Positions 1-9,260 are shown, counted from the first letter of the stretch. The stretch is 18,198 nt of DNA from Thermohalobaculum sp050331335 (GCA_050331335.1 JBHJGY010000112.1:1-18198); one strand, 5' to 3'. Made by a program: numbers and translations. The notes: generated by a model not told the origin, from the letters alone.

Positions 1-45
1 GAGGCCGGGCGGCCCGTTCACGGGCCGGGCGCCGGGGGCGCGGGG
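1..45 (-). other. Hairpin just downstream of fdsA (weak terminator or start of next gene)
   Basis: A perfect 7-bp inverted repeat, CGGCCCG (10-16) and CGGGCCG (21-27), with a 4-base loop lies 19 bp after the fdsA stop. No T-run follows, so it would be a poor intrinsic terminator. The loop on the minus strand contains a GTG (19-21) that stays open to the window edge, so it could instead be the start of a further gene in the operon; no good Shine-Dalgarno supports that. The window edge prevents a decision. Confidence 0.3.
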
Positions 46-2892
46 TTACCAGGCTTTCGGCGGGGCGCCTCGGGCGGCCTCGGCGAGGGCGGGCTCGGCT
101 TGCGCGTCGGCGCGCGACACGGAGCAGGCGGAGAACTTGAACTCCGGGATCTTGCCGTAGGGGTCGAGCTGCGGGTTGGTGAGGATGTTGGCCGCTGCCT
201 CGACATAGGCAAACGGGATGAACACCATGTCCGGCGCCACCGCCCGGTCGGCGCGGGCCGCGATCGCCAGTTCGCCCCGCCGGGTGCGCACCCGCACCCG
301 CTCGCCGGGGGCGACGCCGAGCCGGCGCAGCGTCGAGGGGTGGAGCGAGGCATGGGCCTCCGGTTCCGCCCAGTCGAGGACATGCGCGCGGCGGGTCATC
401 GTGCCCGTGTGCCAATGCTCGAGCTGGCGCCCTGTGGTCAAGATCATCGGGTATTCCGCATCCGGCACCTCGGCGGGCGGTGTCACTTGCGCCGGCGTGA
501 ACTTCCCCCGACCACCCGGCCGCGGGAAGCCGTCGCCGAACACCACGGCCTGGCCCGGATCGTCGGTCGAAAGGGACGGATAGGTGACCGCGCCCTCCGC
601 CTCGAGCCGGCCCCAGGTGATATTTTTGAGCGACTGCATCGACATCTTCATCTCGGAGAAGACTTCCGAGGGGTGCTCATAGCGCCAGTCAAGGCCGAGC
701 CGGCGAGCGAGCTGGACGATGATCCACCAATCCTCTTTCGCATCGCCGGGCGCGTCGAGCGCGCGGCGCCCCATCTGCACCTGACGGTTGGTGTTGGTCA
801 CGGTCCCGGTTTTCTCGGGCCAGGCGGAGGCGGGGAAGATGACATCGGCGAAATTCGCGGTCTCGGTGAGGAAGATGTCCTGCACCACCAGATGGTCGAG
901 CTGGGCCAAGGCCTCGCGGGCATGCTCGACATCCGGGTCCGACATCGCCGGGTTCTCGCCGAGGATGTACATGCCGCGGATCTGCCCGCGATACATCGCA
1001 TCCACCATTTCGACGACCGTGAGGCCCGGCTCGTCCGAGAGCTCCGTGTGCCAGATCGAGCGGAAAAACTCGCGCACGGTCTCGGATTTCACTGTTTGAT
1101 AGTCCGGCAGCACCTGCGGGATCAGCCCGGCATCGGAGGCGCCCTGGACGTTGTTTTGCCCGCGCAGCGGATGGAGCCCCGTGCCGGGCCGGCCGACTTG
1201 GCCGCAGAGAAGCGCGAGGGAGATCAGGCAGCGGGCGTTGTCGGTGCCGTGAATGTGCTGGCTGACCCCCATACCCCAGAAGATCATGCCGGCTTTGGCG
1301 CCTGCGAAGGTGCGGGCGACCTTGCGCAGGGTCTCGGCATCGATCCCGCAGATCGGCGCCATCTTTTCGGGCGGGAAGCCCTTCAGATGGTCGCGGAGCT
1401 GGAAGAAGCCCTCGGTGAAGCCCTCGACATAGTTCCGGTCGTAGAGCTTTTCCTCGACGATCACATGCATGATCGCGTTCAGCATCGCGACATCGGTGCC
1501 GGGGCGGAACTGCAGCATGTGGGTTGCGTGGCGGGCAAGGCCCTGGCCGCGGGGATCCATGACGATGAGCGTGCCGCCGTTCTTGACGAATTGCTTGAAA
1601 TAGGTGGCGGCGACGGGGTGGTTCTCGGTCGGGTTGCAGCCGATGGCGATGGCCACATCGGCGTTCTCGATCTCGTTGAAGGTGGCCGTGACGGCGCCGG
1701 AGCCGACATTCTCCATGAGCGCCGCCACCGAGGAGGCGTGGCAGAGCCGGGTGCAGTGGTCCACGTTGTTATGGCCGAAGGCGGTTCGGATCAGCTTCTG
1801 GAAGAGATAAGCCTCTTCGTTGGAGCATTTCGCGGAGCCGAAGCCCGCCACCGAGCGCCCGCCATAGAAGCCGCGCAGCCGCAGGAAACCGCCGGCGGCT
1901 GCGTCCAGCGCCTCTTCCCAGGTCGCTTCGCGGAAATGGGTCCAGGGGTTTGCGGGATCGACGTTCAGCCCCTTCGCCGGCGCGTCGGGCTTGCGGATGA
2001 GCGGCTTGGTCAGCCGGTGCGGGTGGCGCACATAGTCGAAGCCGAAGCGGCCCTTGACGCAGAGGCGGTTCTCGTTGGCCGGGCCTTCGATGCCATCGAC
2101 CCAGGCGATCTTCTCGCCGTCCGCATCTTTCTTGATCTTGAAAGAAAGTTGGCAGCCCACCCCGCAATAGGGGCAGACGGAGGAGACTTCGCGGTCGTAG
2201 GCGCGCGACGACCCGCGCTGCGCATCGTCGACCGCCGCCGCCGGCATCAGCGCGCCGGTGGGGCAGGCCTGGACGCATTCGCCGCAGGCCACGCAGGTGG
2301 AGGCCCCCATGGGGTCGTCCATGTCGAACACGATCTTCTCGCCGGCCCCGCGCCCGGCCATGCCGATCACGTCGTTGACCTGGACCTCGCGGCAGGCCCG
2401 CACGCAGAGATTGCAGTGGATGCAGGCGTCGAGATTGACCGTCATCGCGAGATGGCTCGCATCGAGGAGCGGGACCTGCGCGGGGTCCTTCTCGGGGAAG
2501 CGGGAGGTCTCTAGGCCCTGCATATCCGCCATGTCCCAGAGATGGGAGGACCGGTCATGGGCGTCCTCGCGGGAGGGCTGGTCGGCCAGCAGGAGCTCCA
2601 TCACGAGGCTGCGAGCTTTGGTGGCGCGTTCGGAGGCGGTGCGCACCACCTGGCCCTCGCGCGGCATGCGGATGCAGGACGCGGCCAGTGTTCGTTCGCC
2701 GTCGATCTCGACCATGCAGGCGCGGCAATTGCCATCCGGGCGGTAGCCAGGCGCGTCCTTGTGGCAGAGATGCGGGATCGTGGTGCCGGCGCGCTTGGCG
2801 ACCTGCCAGATCGTCTCGCCGGCGCGGGCGGTCACCTCGCGCCCGTCCAGGGTAAAGGTGATGGTCGGGGCGTTTGCGCCGTCTGCGGCCAT
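46..2892 (-). CDS. fdsA: NAD-dependent formate dehydrogenase, alpha (pterin/Fe-S) subunit
   Basis: This is the catalytic subunit of a cytoplasmic NAD-dependent formate dehydrogenase; it oxidises formate to CO2 at a bis-molybdopterin Mo or W centre. The product is 948 residues. Seen in order: an N-terminal [2Fe-2S] domain (Cys43, 56, 59, 73), a double ferredoxin-type domain (Cys157/160/163/167 and Cys200/203/206/210), the formate dehydrogenase [4Fe-4S] site (Cys240, 243, 247, 278), then the large pterin domain. Cys384-His385 in CTRLCH aligns with the Sec140-His141 pair of E. coli FdhF, so this is a Cys enzyme. A dinucleotide-binding domain follows near the C terminus. A GGAG site lies 6 bases before the ATG. 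It is the last visible gene of the operon and starts 26 bp after the secreted-protein gene. Oddity: there is no Cys between residues 74 and 156, where Cupriavidus-type FdsA carries an HxxxCxxCxxxxxC cluster site. Family assignment is very secure; Mo versus W cannot be read from the sequence. Confidence 0.95.
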   Translation of the reverse strand: MAADGANAPTITFTLDGREVTARAGETIWQVAKRAGTTIPHLCHKDAPGYRPDGNCRACMVEIDGERTLAASCIRMPREGQVVRTASERATKARSLVMELLLADQPSREDAHDRSSHLWDMADMQGLETSRFPEKDPAQVPLLDASHLAMTVNLDACIHCNLCVRACREVQVNDVIGMAGRGAGEKIVFDMDDPMGASTCVACGECVQACPTGALMPAAAVDDAQRGSSRAYDREVSSVCPYCGVGCQLSFKIKKDADGEKIAWVDGIEGPANENRLCVKGRFGFDYVRHPHRLTKPLIRKPDAPAKGLNVDPANPWTHFREATWEEALDAAAGGFLRLRGFYGGRSVAGFGSAKCSNEEAYLFQKLIRTAFGHNNVDHCTRLCHASSVAALMENVGSGAVTATFNEIENADVAIAIGCNPTENHPVAATYFKQFVKNGGTLIVMDPRGQGLARHATHMLQFRPGTDVAMLNAIMHVIVEEKLYDRNYVEGFTEGFFQLRDHLKGFPPEKMAPICGIDAETLRKVARTFAGAKAGMIFWGMGVSQHIHGTDNARCLISLALLCGQVGRPGTGLHPLRGQNNVQGASDAGLIPQVLPDYQTVKSETVREFFRSIWHTELSDEPGLTVVEMVDAMYRGQIRGMYILGENPAMSDPDVEHAREALAQLDHLVVQDIFLTETANFADVIFPASAWPEKTGTVTNTNRQVQMGRRALDAPGDAKEDWWIIVQLARRLGLDWRYEHPSEVFSEMKMSMQSLKNITWGRLEAEGAVTYPSLSTDDPGQAVVFGDGFPRPGGRGKFTPAQVTPPAEVPDAEYPMILTTGRQLEHWHTGTMTRRAHVLDWAEPEAHASLHPSTLRRLGVAPGERVRVRTRRGELAIAARADRAVAPDMVFIPFAYVEAAANILTNPQLDPYGKIPEFKFSACSVSRADAQAEPALAEAARGAPPKAW

Positions 2893-2918
2893 GGCGTGCT
2901 CCGTTCGGTCTCGCGTTA

Positions 2919-3467
2919 CTATGGGACGAGGGCGGGATCGAGGCGGATTGTGCCGCCACCGCCTCTAAAGGTCGCGTGTTCGGGGTTGAAGATCAGGCGT
3001 TGCCGTCCGGTGGCGGTGCTGAACATGCCGGTGCCGCCATCGTAACGCCCGGAGAGCATGAAGCGCGGCGGTTCCGGTGAGGTCTGGCCGCCGTCTGCAC
3101 CGCCGTCGGTCTCGGCATCGAGCGCAAGAAACAATGCGCCCGCGGTGCGGTCGGTATCGAGCGCATCGCTCAGGTCGAAGACGACGAGCCCATGCGTCCT
3201 GCTGCGCGCGCCGTCGGCGCTGTCCAGCGTCATCAGCAGGCCCGACACCGTCGCAGTGTAGAGGCCTGCCACCTCGACATAGACCGAGGCGCGTCCGCTG
3301 AGCCGCTCGGCTCGTGCAGTCGACGGGCCGCCGGGGGTGCCGACCTCGCCGAGGCTCTTTAGGCTGTAGTGCCCGCCATTGATCGCGACGATGCCCCCGC
3401 CCCGCGCCGCCGCCGCCGGCGCCGTGGCCAGGCACAGGGCGATCGCAAGGGCAGCGAGCGGGCGCAT
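2919..3467 (-). CDS. Unrecognised secreted protein encoded inside the formate dehydrogenase operon
   Basis: I do not recognise this 182-residue protein. It begins MRPLAALAIALCLATAPAAA, a typical Sec signal peptide with likely cleavage after the Ala-rich stretch near residue 21; the single Cys at residue 12 is not in a lipobox. The mature part has no Cys and is rich in Gly, Thr, Ser and alternating hydrophobic residues, suggesting a beta-rich fold, with Gly-rich turns near the C terminus. The start is fixed by context: its ATG overlaps the TGA of fdsGB as ATGA, and it ends 26 bp before fdsA, so it is embedded in the operon and probably translationally coupled. There is no clear Shine-Dalgarno, which fits coupling. 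Known Fds operons carry fdsC/fdsD and chaperones, not an exported protein between the diaphorase and catalytic genes, so its role is unknown. A longer reading from 3650 would overlap fdsGB heavily and is not supported. Confidence 0.75.
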   Translation of the reverse strand: MRPLAALAIALCLATAPAAAARGGGIVAINGGHYSLKSLGEVGTPGGPSTARAERLSGRASVYVEVAGLYTATVSGLLMTLDSADGARSRTHGLVVFDLSDALDTDRTAGALFLALDAETDGGADGGQTSPEPPRFMLSGRYDGGTGMFSTATGRQRLIFNPEHATFRGGGGTIRLDPALVP

Positions 3468-5161
3468 CACGAGATCTCGTCCGGGAAGTGCTGCATCACC
3501 AGGCGGATCGGGTTGGGGGCTGCCTGGCCGAGCCCGCAGATGGAGGCGTCCACCATCACCTGGCAGAGCTCTTCGAGAAGCGGCTGATCCCAGGTCTCTG
3601 CCTCCATCAGCTTCACGGCCTTCTCGCAGCCGACCCGGCAGGGGGTGCACTGTCCGCAGCTCTCGTCCTCGAAGAAGCGGAGCATGTTGAGAGCGGCGTC
3701 TTTCATGCTGTCCTGGTCGGAGAGCACGACGACGGCGGCCGAGCCGATGAAGCTCCCATGCGGCTGGAGGGTATCAAAATCGAGCGGCACGTCGTCCAGC
3801 GATGCTGGAAGGATCCCAGAGGACGGCCCGCCCGGCTGGAAGGCCTTGAAGACATGGCCCTCTGCCATGCCGCCTGCTGCCTCGAGGATGTCTGTGATTG
3901 TCGAACCCGCCGGCAGCAGATAGACGCCCGGTTTCGCCACGCGCCCCGAGACGGAGTAGGAGCGCAGGCCGCGCCGACCGTTCTTCTCCATTGTCCAGAG
4001 GATCTGCGGGCCTTCCCGGCAGATCCGGGCGATCCATTTGAGCGTTTCGACATTGTGCACCAGCGTCGGCCGGTTGAAGACCCCGACCTGCGCCACATAG
4101 GGCGGACGGTGGCGCGGCAGCCCCCGCTTGCCCTCGATCGATTCGATCATCGCGCTCTCTTCGCCGCAGATATAGGCGCCCGCGCCGCGGCGCAGGTCGA
4201 TATGGCCCGGCGCGACGATGCCGGCCGCCTCGATGGCCGCGATCTCACGGCGCAGGATCTCGATGGAGACGGGGTATTCGTCACGCATATAGAGAAAACA
4301 GGTCTCCGCCTCGACCGCCCAGGCGGCGATCAGCACGCCTTCGAGGAAGAGATGAGGGTGACGCTCGAGCCAGTAGCGGTCCTTGAAGGTGCCGGGCTCG
4401 CCCTCGTCGCCATTGACCGCGAGATACCGCGGCCCGGGCTCGGCGCGCACGAAAGACCACTTCTTGCCGGACGGGAAGCCGGCGCCGCCGAGGCCGCGGA
4501 GTCCCGCGTCGAGGAGCATCTGCTGCACCTCGTCCGGGGTCTTCTCGCCGCGCCGGAAGCTCTCGAGTGCGCTGTAGCCGCCGCCGGCGCGGTAGGCGTC
4601 GAGGTCCTCATAGTCCGGGATGCGCGGTTCGAAGGCTTGAGCCGCGATCGCTTCGGCGATGCTCTGTGGCGTGGCGCGGTCGATATGGTTGTGGCCGAGT
4701 TCGACAACCGGGGCGGTGTCGCAACGCCCCATACAGGGCGCGCGCAGGATGCGCACCTCCGCGGGGTCGTAGCCCTCTTCGAGCGCGGCCTTGAGCGCCT
4801 GGGCCCCGGCGAGCTCGCAGCTGAGGCTGTCGCAGACCCGGATGGTCAGCGCGGGCGGGGGTGTCTCGCCCTCTTTCACCACATCGAAATGGGCGTAGAA
4901 GGTCGCGACCTCGTAGACCTCCGCCTGAGCCATCCGCATCTCCTCGGCCAGCGCCCGCAGATGGGCGGCAGAGAGGTGGCCGTGGGCGTCCTGGATCAGG
5001 TGCAGGAACTCGATCAACAGATCTGGCCGCCGTGGCCGGTCTCCAAGCAGCCTCTTGATCTCCGCCAGCGCGGGATCTTCGAGTTGCCGGCCCTTCGGCG
5101 TGTGGCGCCCGCGGCCGGCGCCTTCCTTCCAGATGCCCGACTTCGTATCGAGTGGCGACAT
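3467..5161 (-). CDS. fdsB: NAD-dependent formate dehydrogenase, fused gamma+beta (NuoE-NuoF type) diaphorase subunit
   Basis: This subunit passes electrons from FdsA to FMN and NAD+. The 564 residues join two proteins that are separate in Cupriavidus and Rhodobacter capsulatus. Residues about 25-175 are a NuoE/FdsG-like thioredoxin-fold [2Fe-2S] domain (Cys110, 115, 143, 147). Residues about 180-564 are NuoF/FdsB-like: a glycine-rich FMN/NAD site (LRGLGGAGFPSGKKW, 221-235), NGDEGEPGTFKDR (250-262), the hallmark ICGEESA (331-337), and a C-terminal [4Fe-4S] site with Cys502, 505, 508 and 542. This matches the two-subunit Methylobacterium FDH1 layout, where the beta subunit is also such a fusion. 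The ATG at 5161 has GGGAG about 9 bases upstream. It is the first formate dehydrogenase gene of the operon, 124 bp after the LysR gene, and its stop overlaps the next start. Function is very secure. Confidence 0.94.
   Translation of the reverse strand: MSPLDTKSGIWKEGAGRGRHTPKGRQLEDPALAEIKRLLGDRPRRPDLLIEFLHLIQDAHGHLSAAHLRALAEEMRMAQAEVYEVATFYAHFDVVKEGETPPPALTIRVCDSLSCELAGAQALKAALEEGYDPAEVRILRAPCMGRCDTAPVVELGHNHIDRATPQSIAEAIAAQAFEPRIPDYEDLDAYRAGGGYSALESFRRGEKTPDEVQQMLLDAGLRGLGGAGFPSGKKWSFVRAEPGPRYLAVNGDEGEPGTFKDRYWLERHPHLFLEGVLIAAWAVEAETCFLYMRDEYPVSIEILRREIAAIEAAGIVAPGHIDLRRGAGAYICGEESAMIESIEGKRGLPRHRPPYVAQVGVFNRPTLVHNVETLKWIARICREGPQILWTMEKNGRRGLRSYSVSGRVAKPGVYLLPAGSTITDILEAAGGMAEGHVFKAFQPGGPSSGILPASLDDVPLDFDTLQPHGSFIGSAAVVVLSDQDSMKDAALNMLRFFEDESCGQCTPCRVGCEKAVKLMEAETWDQPLLEELCQVMVDASICGLGQAAPNPIRLVMQHFPDEIS
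3469..3480. repeat. 12-bp perfect palindrome at the fdsGB stop / secreted-protein start
   Basis: The palindrome ACGAGATCTCGT sits directly next to the ATGA stop/start junction at 3466-3469, inside the last codons of fdsGB. It could form a small mRNA hairpin affecting coupling or protein binding, or be a coincidence of coding sequence. Confidence 0.3.
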
Positions 5162-5285
5162 GCCATATTCTCCCAGGGTTTTAACCTAGACTGGCGGGCG
5201 GTGGCGTGCTGGGCAAATCGAAAGAGCGGAAGACGCGGCCGGCCCTGCTTATGGTGCGTTGCAGCGAGCGTCGTCCTTCGACCTC
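5162..5285 (-). promoter_or_regulatory. Leader/probable promoter region of the formate dehydrogenase operon
   Basis: This 124-bp gap between the LysR gene stop and fdsGB is the only sizeable non-coding space in front of the operon, so a promoter or LysR target site would be expected here. The visible symmetric element is GGTTTTAACC (5177-5186), 15 bp upstream of the start codon and overlapping the Shine-Dalgarno region. I see no convincing -35/-10 pair and no clear terminator after the LysR gene, so read-through from the channel-LysR pair is also possible. Confidence 0.4.
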
Positions 5286-6173
5286 TTAGCGGACCAGACG
5301 GCGCGCGGCCTCGCGGAAGGCTTGCATCACCGGTAAGGGGGGCTCGCGATCAGAGGTCACCAGCCCGATCGGTTTCTCGACCACAGGGTCGGCCAGCGGC
5401 AGATGCACCACCTCGGCGGCAAGCGGCAGGCGCTCGGCAAGCACCTCGGGGGCGATCGTCGCCGCGATGCCGGCCGTGACCTGAAGCAGGGCGACGGTGA
5501 AGGTGTTGCTTTCCATCACCGGGATCGGCGCGGCGCCGACGCTTTCGAAGGCGGCGTCCAGGATCCGTCGGTTGCGCATGTTTCGGCTGAGCAGGCAGAG
5601 GGGGAGATCGGCCGCCTCCGCCCAGGAAACCGTACCCGTGCGCCGCGGGGCCATCGCAGGCGGGGCCACCAAGACGTAGCGCTCGGCATAGAGGGGCTCG
5701 GCCAGGCTGGCTGCCGGAGCCTCCACATCCAAATAGGTGACGCCCGCATCGAAGGAAAAGTCCTCCAGCCCGGCACGGATCTCCGTCGACGAAGCCGAGA
5801 CGATCTCAACCAGAAGCTTGGGGTGCGCTTGCTGCAGCATTTGCGGGGCGCGAGCGACAAAGGACAGCGCCGTTGGGACTGCGCCCACCCGCAGCCGGCC
5901 TTCCAACGCGCCCTTCGCAGCGGCCATCTCCTGGCGCAGTCCGTCGCGGTCGGCCAAAATGCGTCGCGCCCAGGACAGCGCGATCTCGCCCTCCCGCGTG
6001 AAGCCGAGGAAGCGGTTGCCGCGCTTGACGATGGGCGCCCCGAGTCCGCGTTCCAAATTGCGAATGCGGGCGGAGAAGGCAGGCTGGGATATCCCGCAAG
6101 CCTCGGCCGCTCGGGCGAAATGGCCATAATGGGCGAGGGCTGCCAGGAGCTCCATGTCGCGCAGGTCGATCAC
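5286..6173 (-). CDS. LysR-family transcriptional regulator, probable regulator of the formate dehydrogenase operon
   Basis: This is a 295-residue DNA-binding regulator of standard LysR length. The N-terminal winged helix-turn-helix spans about residues 5-65, with the diagnostic run HFARAAEACGISQPAFSARI (18-37) followed by RNLERGLGAPIVKRGNR. The remainder is the periplasmic-binding-protein-like effector domain that senses a small molecule. I chose the GTG at 6173 because it overlaps the TGA of the upstream channel gene as GTGA; an in-frame ATG at 6155 would remove six N-terminal residues and lose the overlap. It lies directly upstream of fdsGB in the same direction. In Cupriavidus necator a LysR-type protein, FdsR, controls the fds operon (from memory), so control of this operon by formate or a related signal is a reasonable inference. 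Orthology to FdsR is not shown. Confidence 0.88.
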   Translation of the reverse strand: MIDLRDMELLAALAHYGHFARAAEACGISQPAFSARIRNLERGLGAPIVKRGNRFLGFTREGEIALSWARRILADRDGLRQEMAAAKGALEGRLRVGAVPTALSFVARAPQMLQQAHPKLLVEIVSASSTEIRAGLEDFSFDAGVTYLDVEAPAASLAEPLYAERYVLVAPPAMAPRRTGTVSWAEAADLPLCLLSRNMRNRRILDAAFESVGAAPIPVMESNTFTVALLQVTAGIAATIAPEVLAERLPLAAEVVHLPLADPVVEKPIGLVTSDREPPLPVMQAFREAARRLVR

Positions 6174-6844
6174 CGACGGTCCTCTCCGTCCAAAGCCGGC
6201 CCGAGCCGACCGACGATCCGCCCGATGAAGATCGCCACATAGAGCGTGCCGACAGAGGCTTGCAGCCCCGCCAGAACCCGGGCGAGCGGCGCGACAGGCG
6301 TGATGTCGCCATAGCCCAAGGTGGTCAGTGTCACGAGGGAGAAATAGGTGAGCTGCGCCCCCGGCTCGCCTTGGGCGAGTTGAAAAGCATCGGGATCTGC
6401 GACGAGCAGCTGGATATAGAGCAAGGCCCAGGCGAGCGCGATCAGGAAATAGCCGAAGACGGCACCGACCAGCCTCTCCAGATCCAGTGTCGGCGCCCAG
6501 ATCAACACGCGGAAGACCACGACCAGTGTTCCGAAGGCGATCGCCAGGGAGAGCAGCAACAGCCAGCCCTCCAAACCCGCAAGCCCCAGCCCGACGCGCT
6601 CGAGCCGGGTGACTGTCCAAATCGCGACCATCACAAGCCCAGTGCGCTGCCAGATCCGCCCGAGCTCGGCACTGGCGATGGCGCCGGCGAAAACCCCCGC
6701 CTGAAGCGCGATCAGCCCGGCTTCCGAGCCGGCCGTGTCGACCAGGGCGGCATCCAGTAGGATGGTGCCGACCAGCGCGGTCAGCAGGACGCTCCACCGC
6801 CGCGCGGCGAGGCGGTTGACGAGGTTCGCGATAAGCCGGCGCAT
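6170..6844 (-). CDS. Small potassium-channel-type membrane protein (ion channel 2 family)
   Basis: This 224-residue inner-membrane protein carries the potassium selectivity-filter signature TTLGYGD at residues 174-180, preceded by a pore-helix-like stretch and followed by a hydrophobic final segment (about 188-212). Hydrophobic segments are also seen at about 17-35, 44-60, 68-85, 93-115 and 124-148, so around six membrane spans plus the pore loop. No RCK/TrkA-N regulatory domain or classical Arg-rich S4 voltage sensor is evident. The ATG at 6844 is the only sensible start. The stop overlaps the LysR start by 4 bp, so the two are co-translated. Why a channel is coupled to this regulator is unclear. 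Conducting a cation is inferred from the filter alone. Confidence 0.85.
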   Translation of the reverse strand: MRRLIANLVNRLAARRWSVLLTALVGTILLDAALVDTAGSEAGLIALQAGVFAGAIASAELGRIWQRTGLVMVAIWTVTRLERVGLGLAGLEGWLLLLSLAIAFGTLVVVFRVLIWAPTLDLERLVGAVFGYFLIALAWALLYIQLLVADPDAFQLAQGEPGAQLTYFSLVTLTTLGYGDITPVAPLARVLAGLQASVGTLYVAIFIGRIVGRLGPALDGEDRR

Positions 6845-6947
6845 CGGCGCCTCCCCTCCTGCCCTGGACAGGTCGACCGCGCGCGAAATGTCGCAATCGC
6901 TCGGCCCGTGACCCGCCTCTCACAGCCTCGCTAGCCGGGCTGCGTTG

Positions 6948-7047
6948 GATTTCAAGCCCTTGTCGGCGAACGATCTGCATGCACCCGTCAGAACTGTCGC
7001 GCCGGGCCGAGATGTCTGTAGAAAATGGTCATTGATTTGAAGCCCTT
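6948..7047 (+). repeat. Two copies of a 14-bp direct repeat (GATTTSAAGCCCTT)
   Basis: GATTTCAAGCCCTT at 6948-6961 and GATTTGAAGCCCTT at 7034-7047 match at 13 of 14 positions and lie 86 bp apart, about eight helical turns. They could be paired binding sites for a regulator of acs or of the channel-LysR operon; chance recurrence is possible. Confidence 0.4.
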
Positions 7048-7056
7048 AGTCACGTC

Positions 7057-7070
7057 TTGATCCAGGTCAT
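7057..7070 (+). promoter_or_regulatory. FNR/CRP-like box upstream of acs
   Basis: TTGATCCAGGTCAT matches the FNR-family consensus TTGAT-N4-ATCAA at 8 of 10 specified bases: the left half is perfect and the right half has two changes. It lies 147 bp before the acs start in the AT-richer part of the intergenic region, a plausible place for oxygen- or nitrogen-oxide-responsive control by an FnrL/DNR-type protein. This is a motif match by eye only. Confidence 0.4.
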
Positions 7071-7181
7071 ACGCGCCAGTGTTCCGGGCCCCTAGACCAG
7101 TTCGGCGGTTTGGTCGCGCAAGCGCGGCCGCCCGGCATGCTTAGAGAGACAAAAGGCGGCCGTCCGCGCGGGCGGTTCGTC

Positions 7182-7198
7182 TTCCGCCCAAGGCGGAA
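7182..7198 (+). other. Hairpin immediately before the acs ribosome binding site
   Basis: TTCCGCC (7182-7188) and GGCGGAA (7192-7198) form a perfect 7-bp stem with a 3-base loop, ending 4 bases before the strong GGGAGGAG Shine-Dalgarno (7202-7209). It may stabilise the 5' end of the message or modulate translation initiation. Confidence 0.4.
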
Positions 7199-7216
7199 AA
7201 TGGGAGGAGAAACAAG

Positions 7217-9190
<1,974 letters not shown>

Positions 9191-9224
9191 TCCGGACCTG
9201 ATCGGGCGGCGCGCGCGGCCAGGG

Positions 9225-9253
9225 GGCCGTCGGGGGGATACCCGGCGGCCTTT
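9225..9253 (+). terminator. Terminator-like hairpin after acs
   Basis: GGCCGTCGGG (9225-9234) pairs with CCCGGCGGCC (9241-9250) in a 10-bp stem with one T-G wobble and a 6-base loop, followed by TTT. It lies 35 bp after the acs stop and before the tcuB stop, the right place for termination between convergent genes. The T-run is short, so strength is uncertain. Confidence 0.55.
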
Positions 9254-9260
9254 CGCCATT

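Larger units (their letters stand above)
6845..7216. promoter_or_regulatory. Divergent intergenic region between the channel gene and acs
   Basis: These 372 bp carry no credible gene. They must hold the promoters for the minus-strand channel-LysR unit and for acs. Visible elements are a pair of near-identical 14-mers (6948-6961 and 7034-7047), an FNR/CRP-like box (7057-7070) and a hairpin beside the acs ribosome binding site (7182-7198). The part from about 7021 to 7070 is distinctly more AT-rich than its flanks, as expected of a promoter. Confidence 0.6.

Noticed and set aside
100..2514. Long plus-strand open frame opposite fdsA
   Set aside because: Antisense shadow of a GC-rich gene; His/Arg/Gly-rich translation with no recognisable motif, while the minus strand encodes complete FdsA.
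3468..3650. Longer reading of the secreted protein from 3650
   Set aside because: It overlaps 183 bp of fdsGB and would bury the signal peptide; the ATG at 3467 starts exactly at the signal sequence.
5202..5217. Sigma-54-like TGGC...GC element before fdsGB
   Set aside because: The -12 half does not match TTGC and the -24 half lacks the conserved bases after TGGC.
3488..5479. Long plus-strand open frame opposite the fused FdsGB gene
   Set aside because: Antisense shadow with no motif; the opposite strand has all NuoE/NuoF hallmarks.
6174..6980. N-terminal extension of the LysR gene
   Set aside because: It would run through the channel gene in another frame; the helix-turn-helix begins just after the GTG at 6173.
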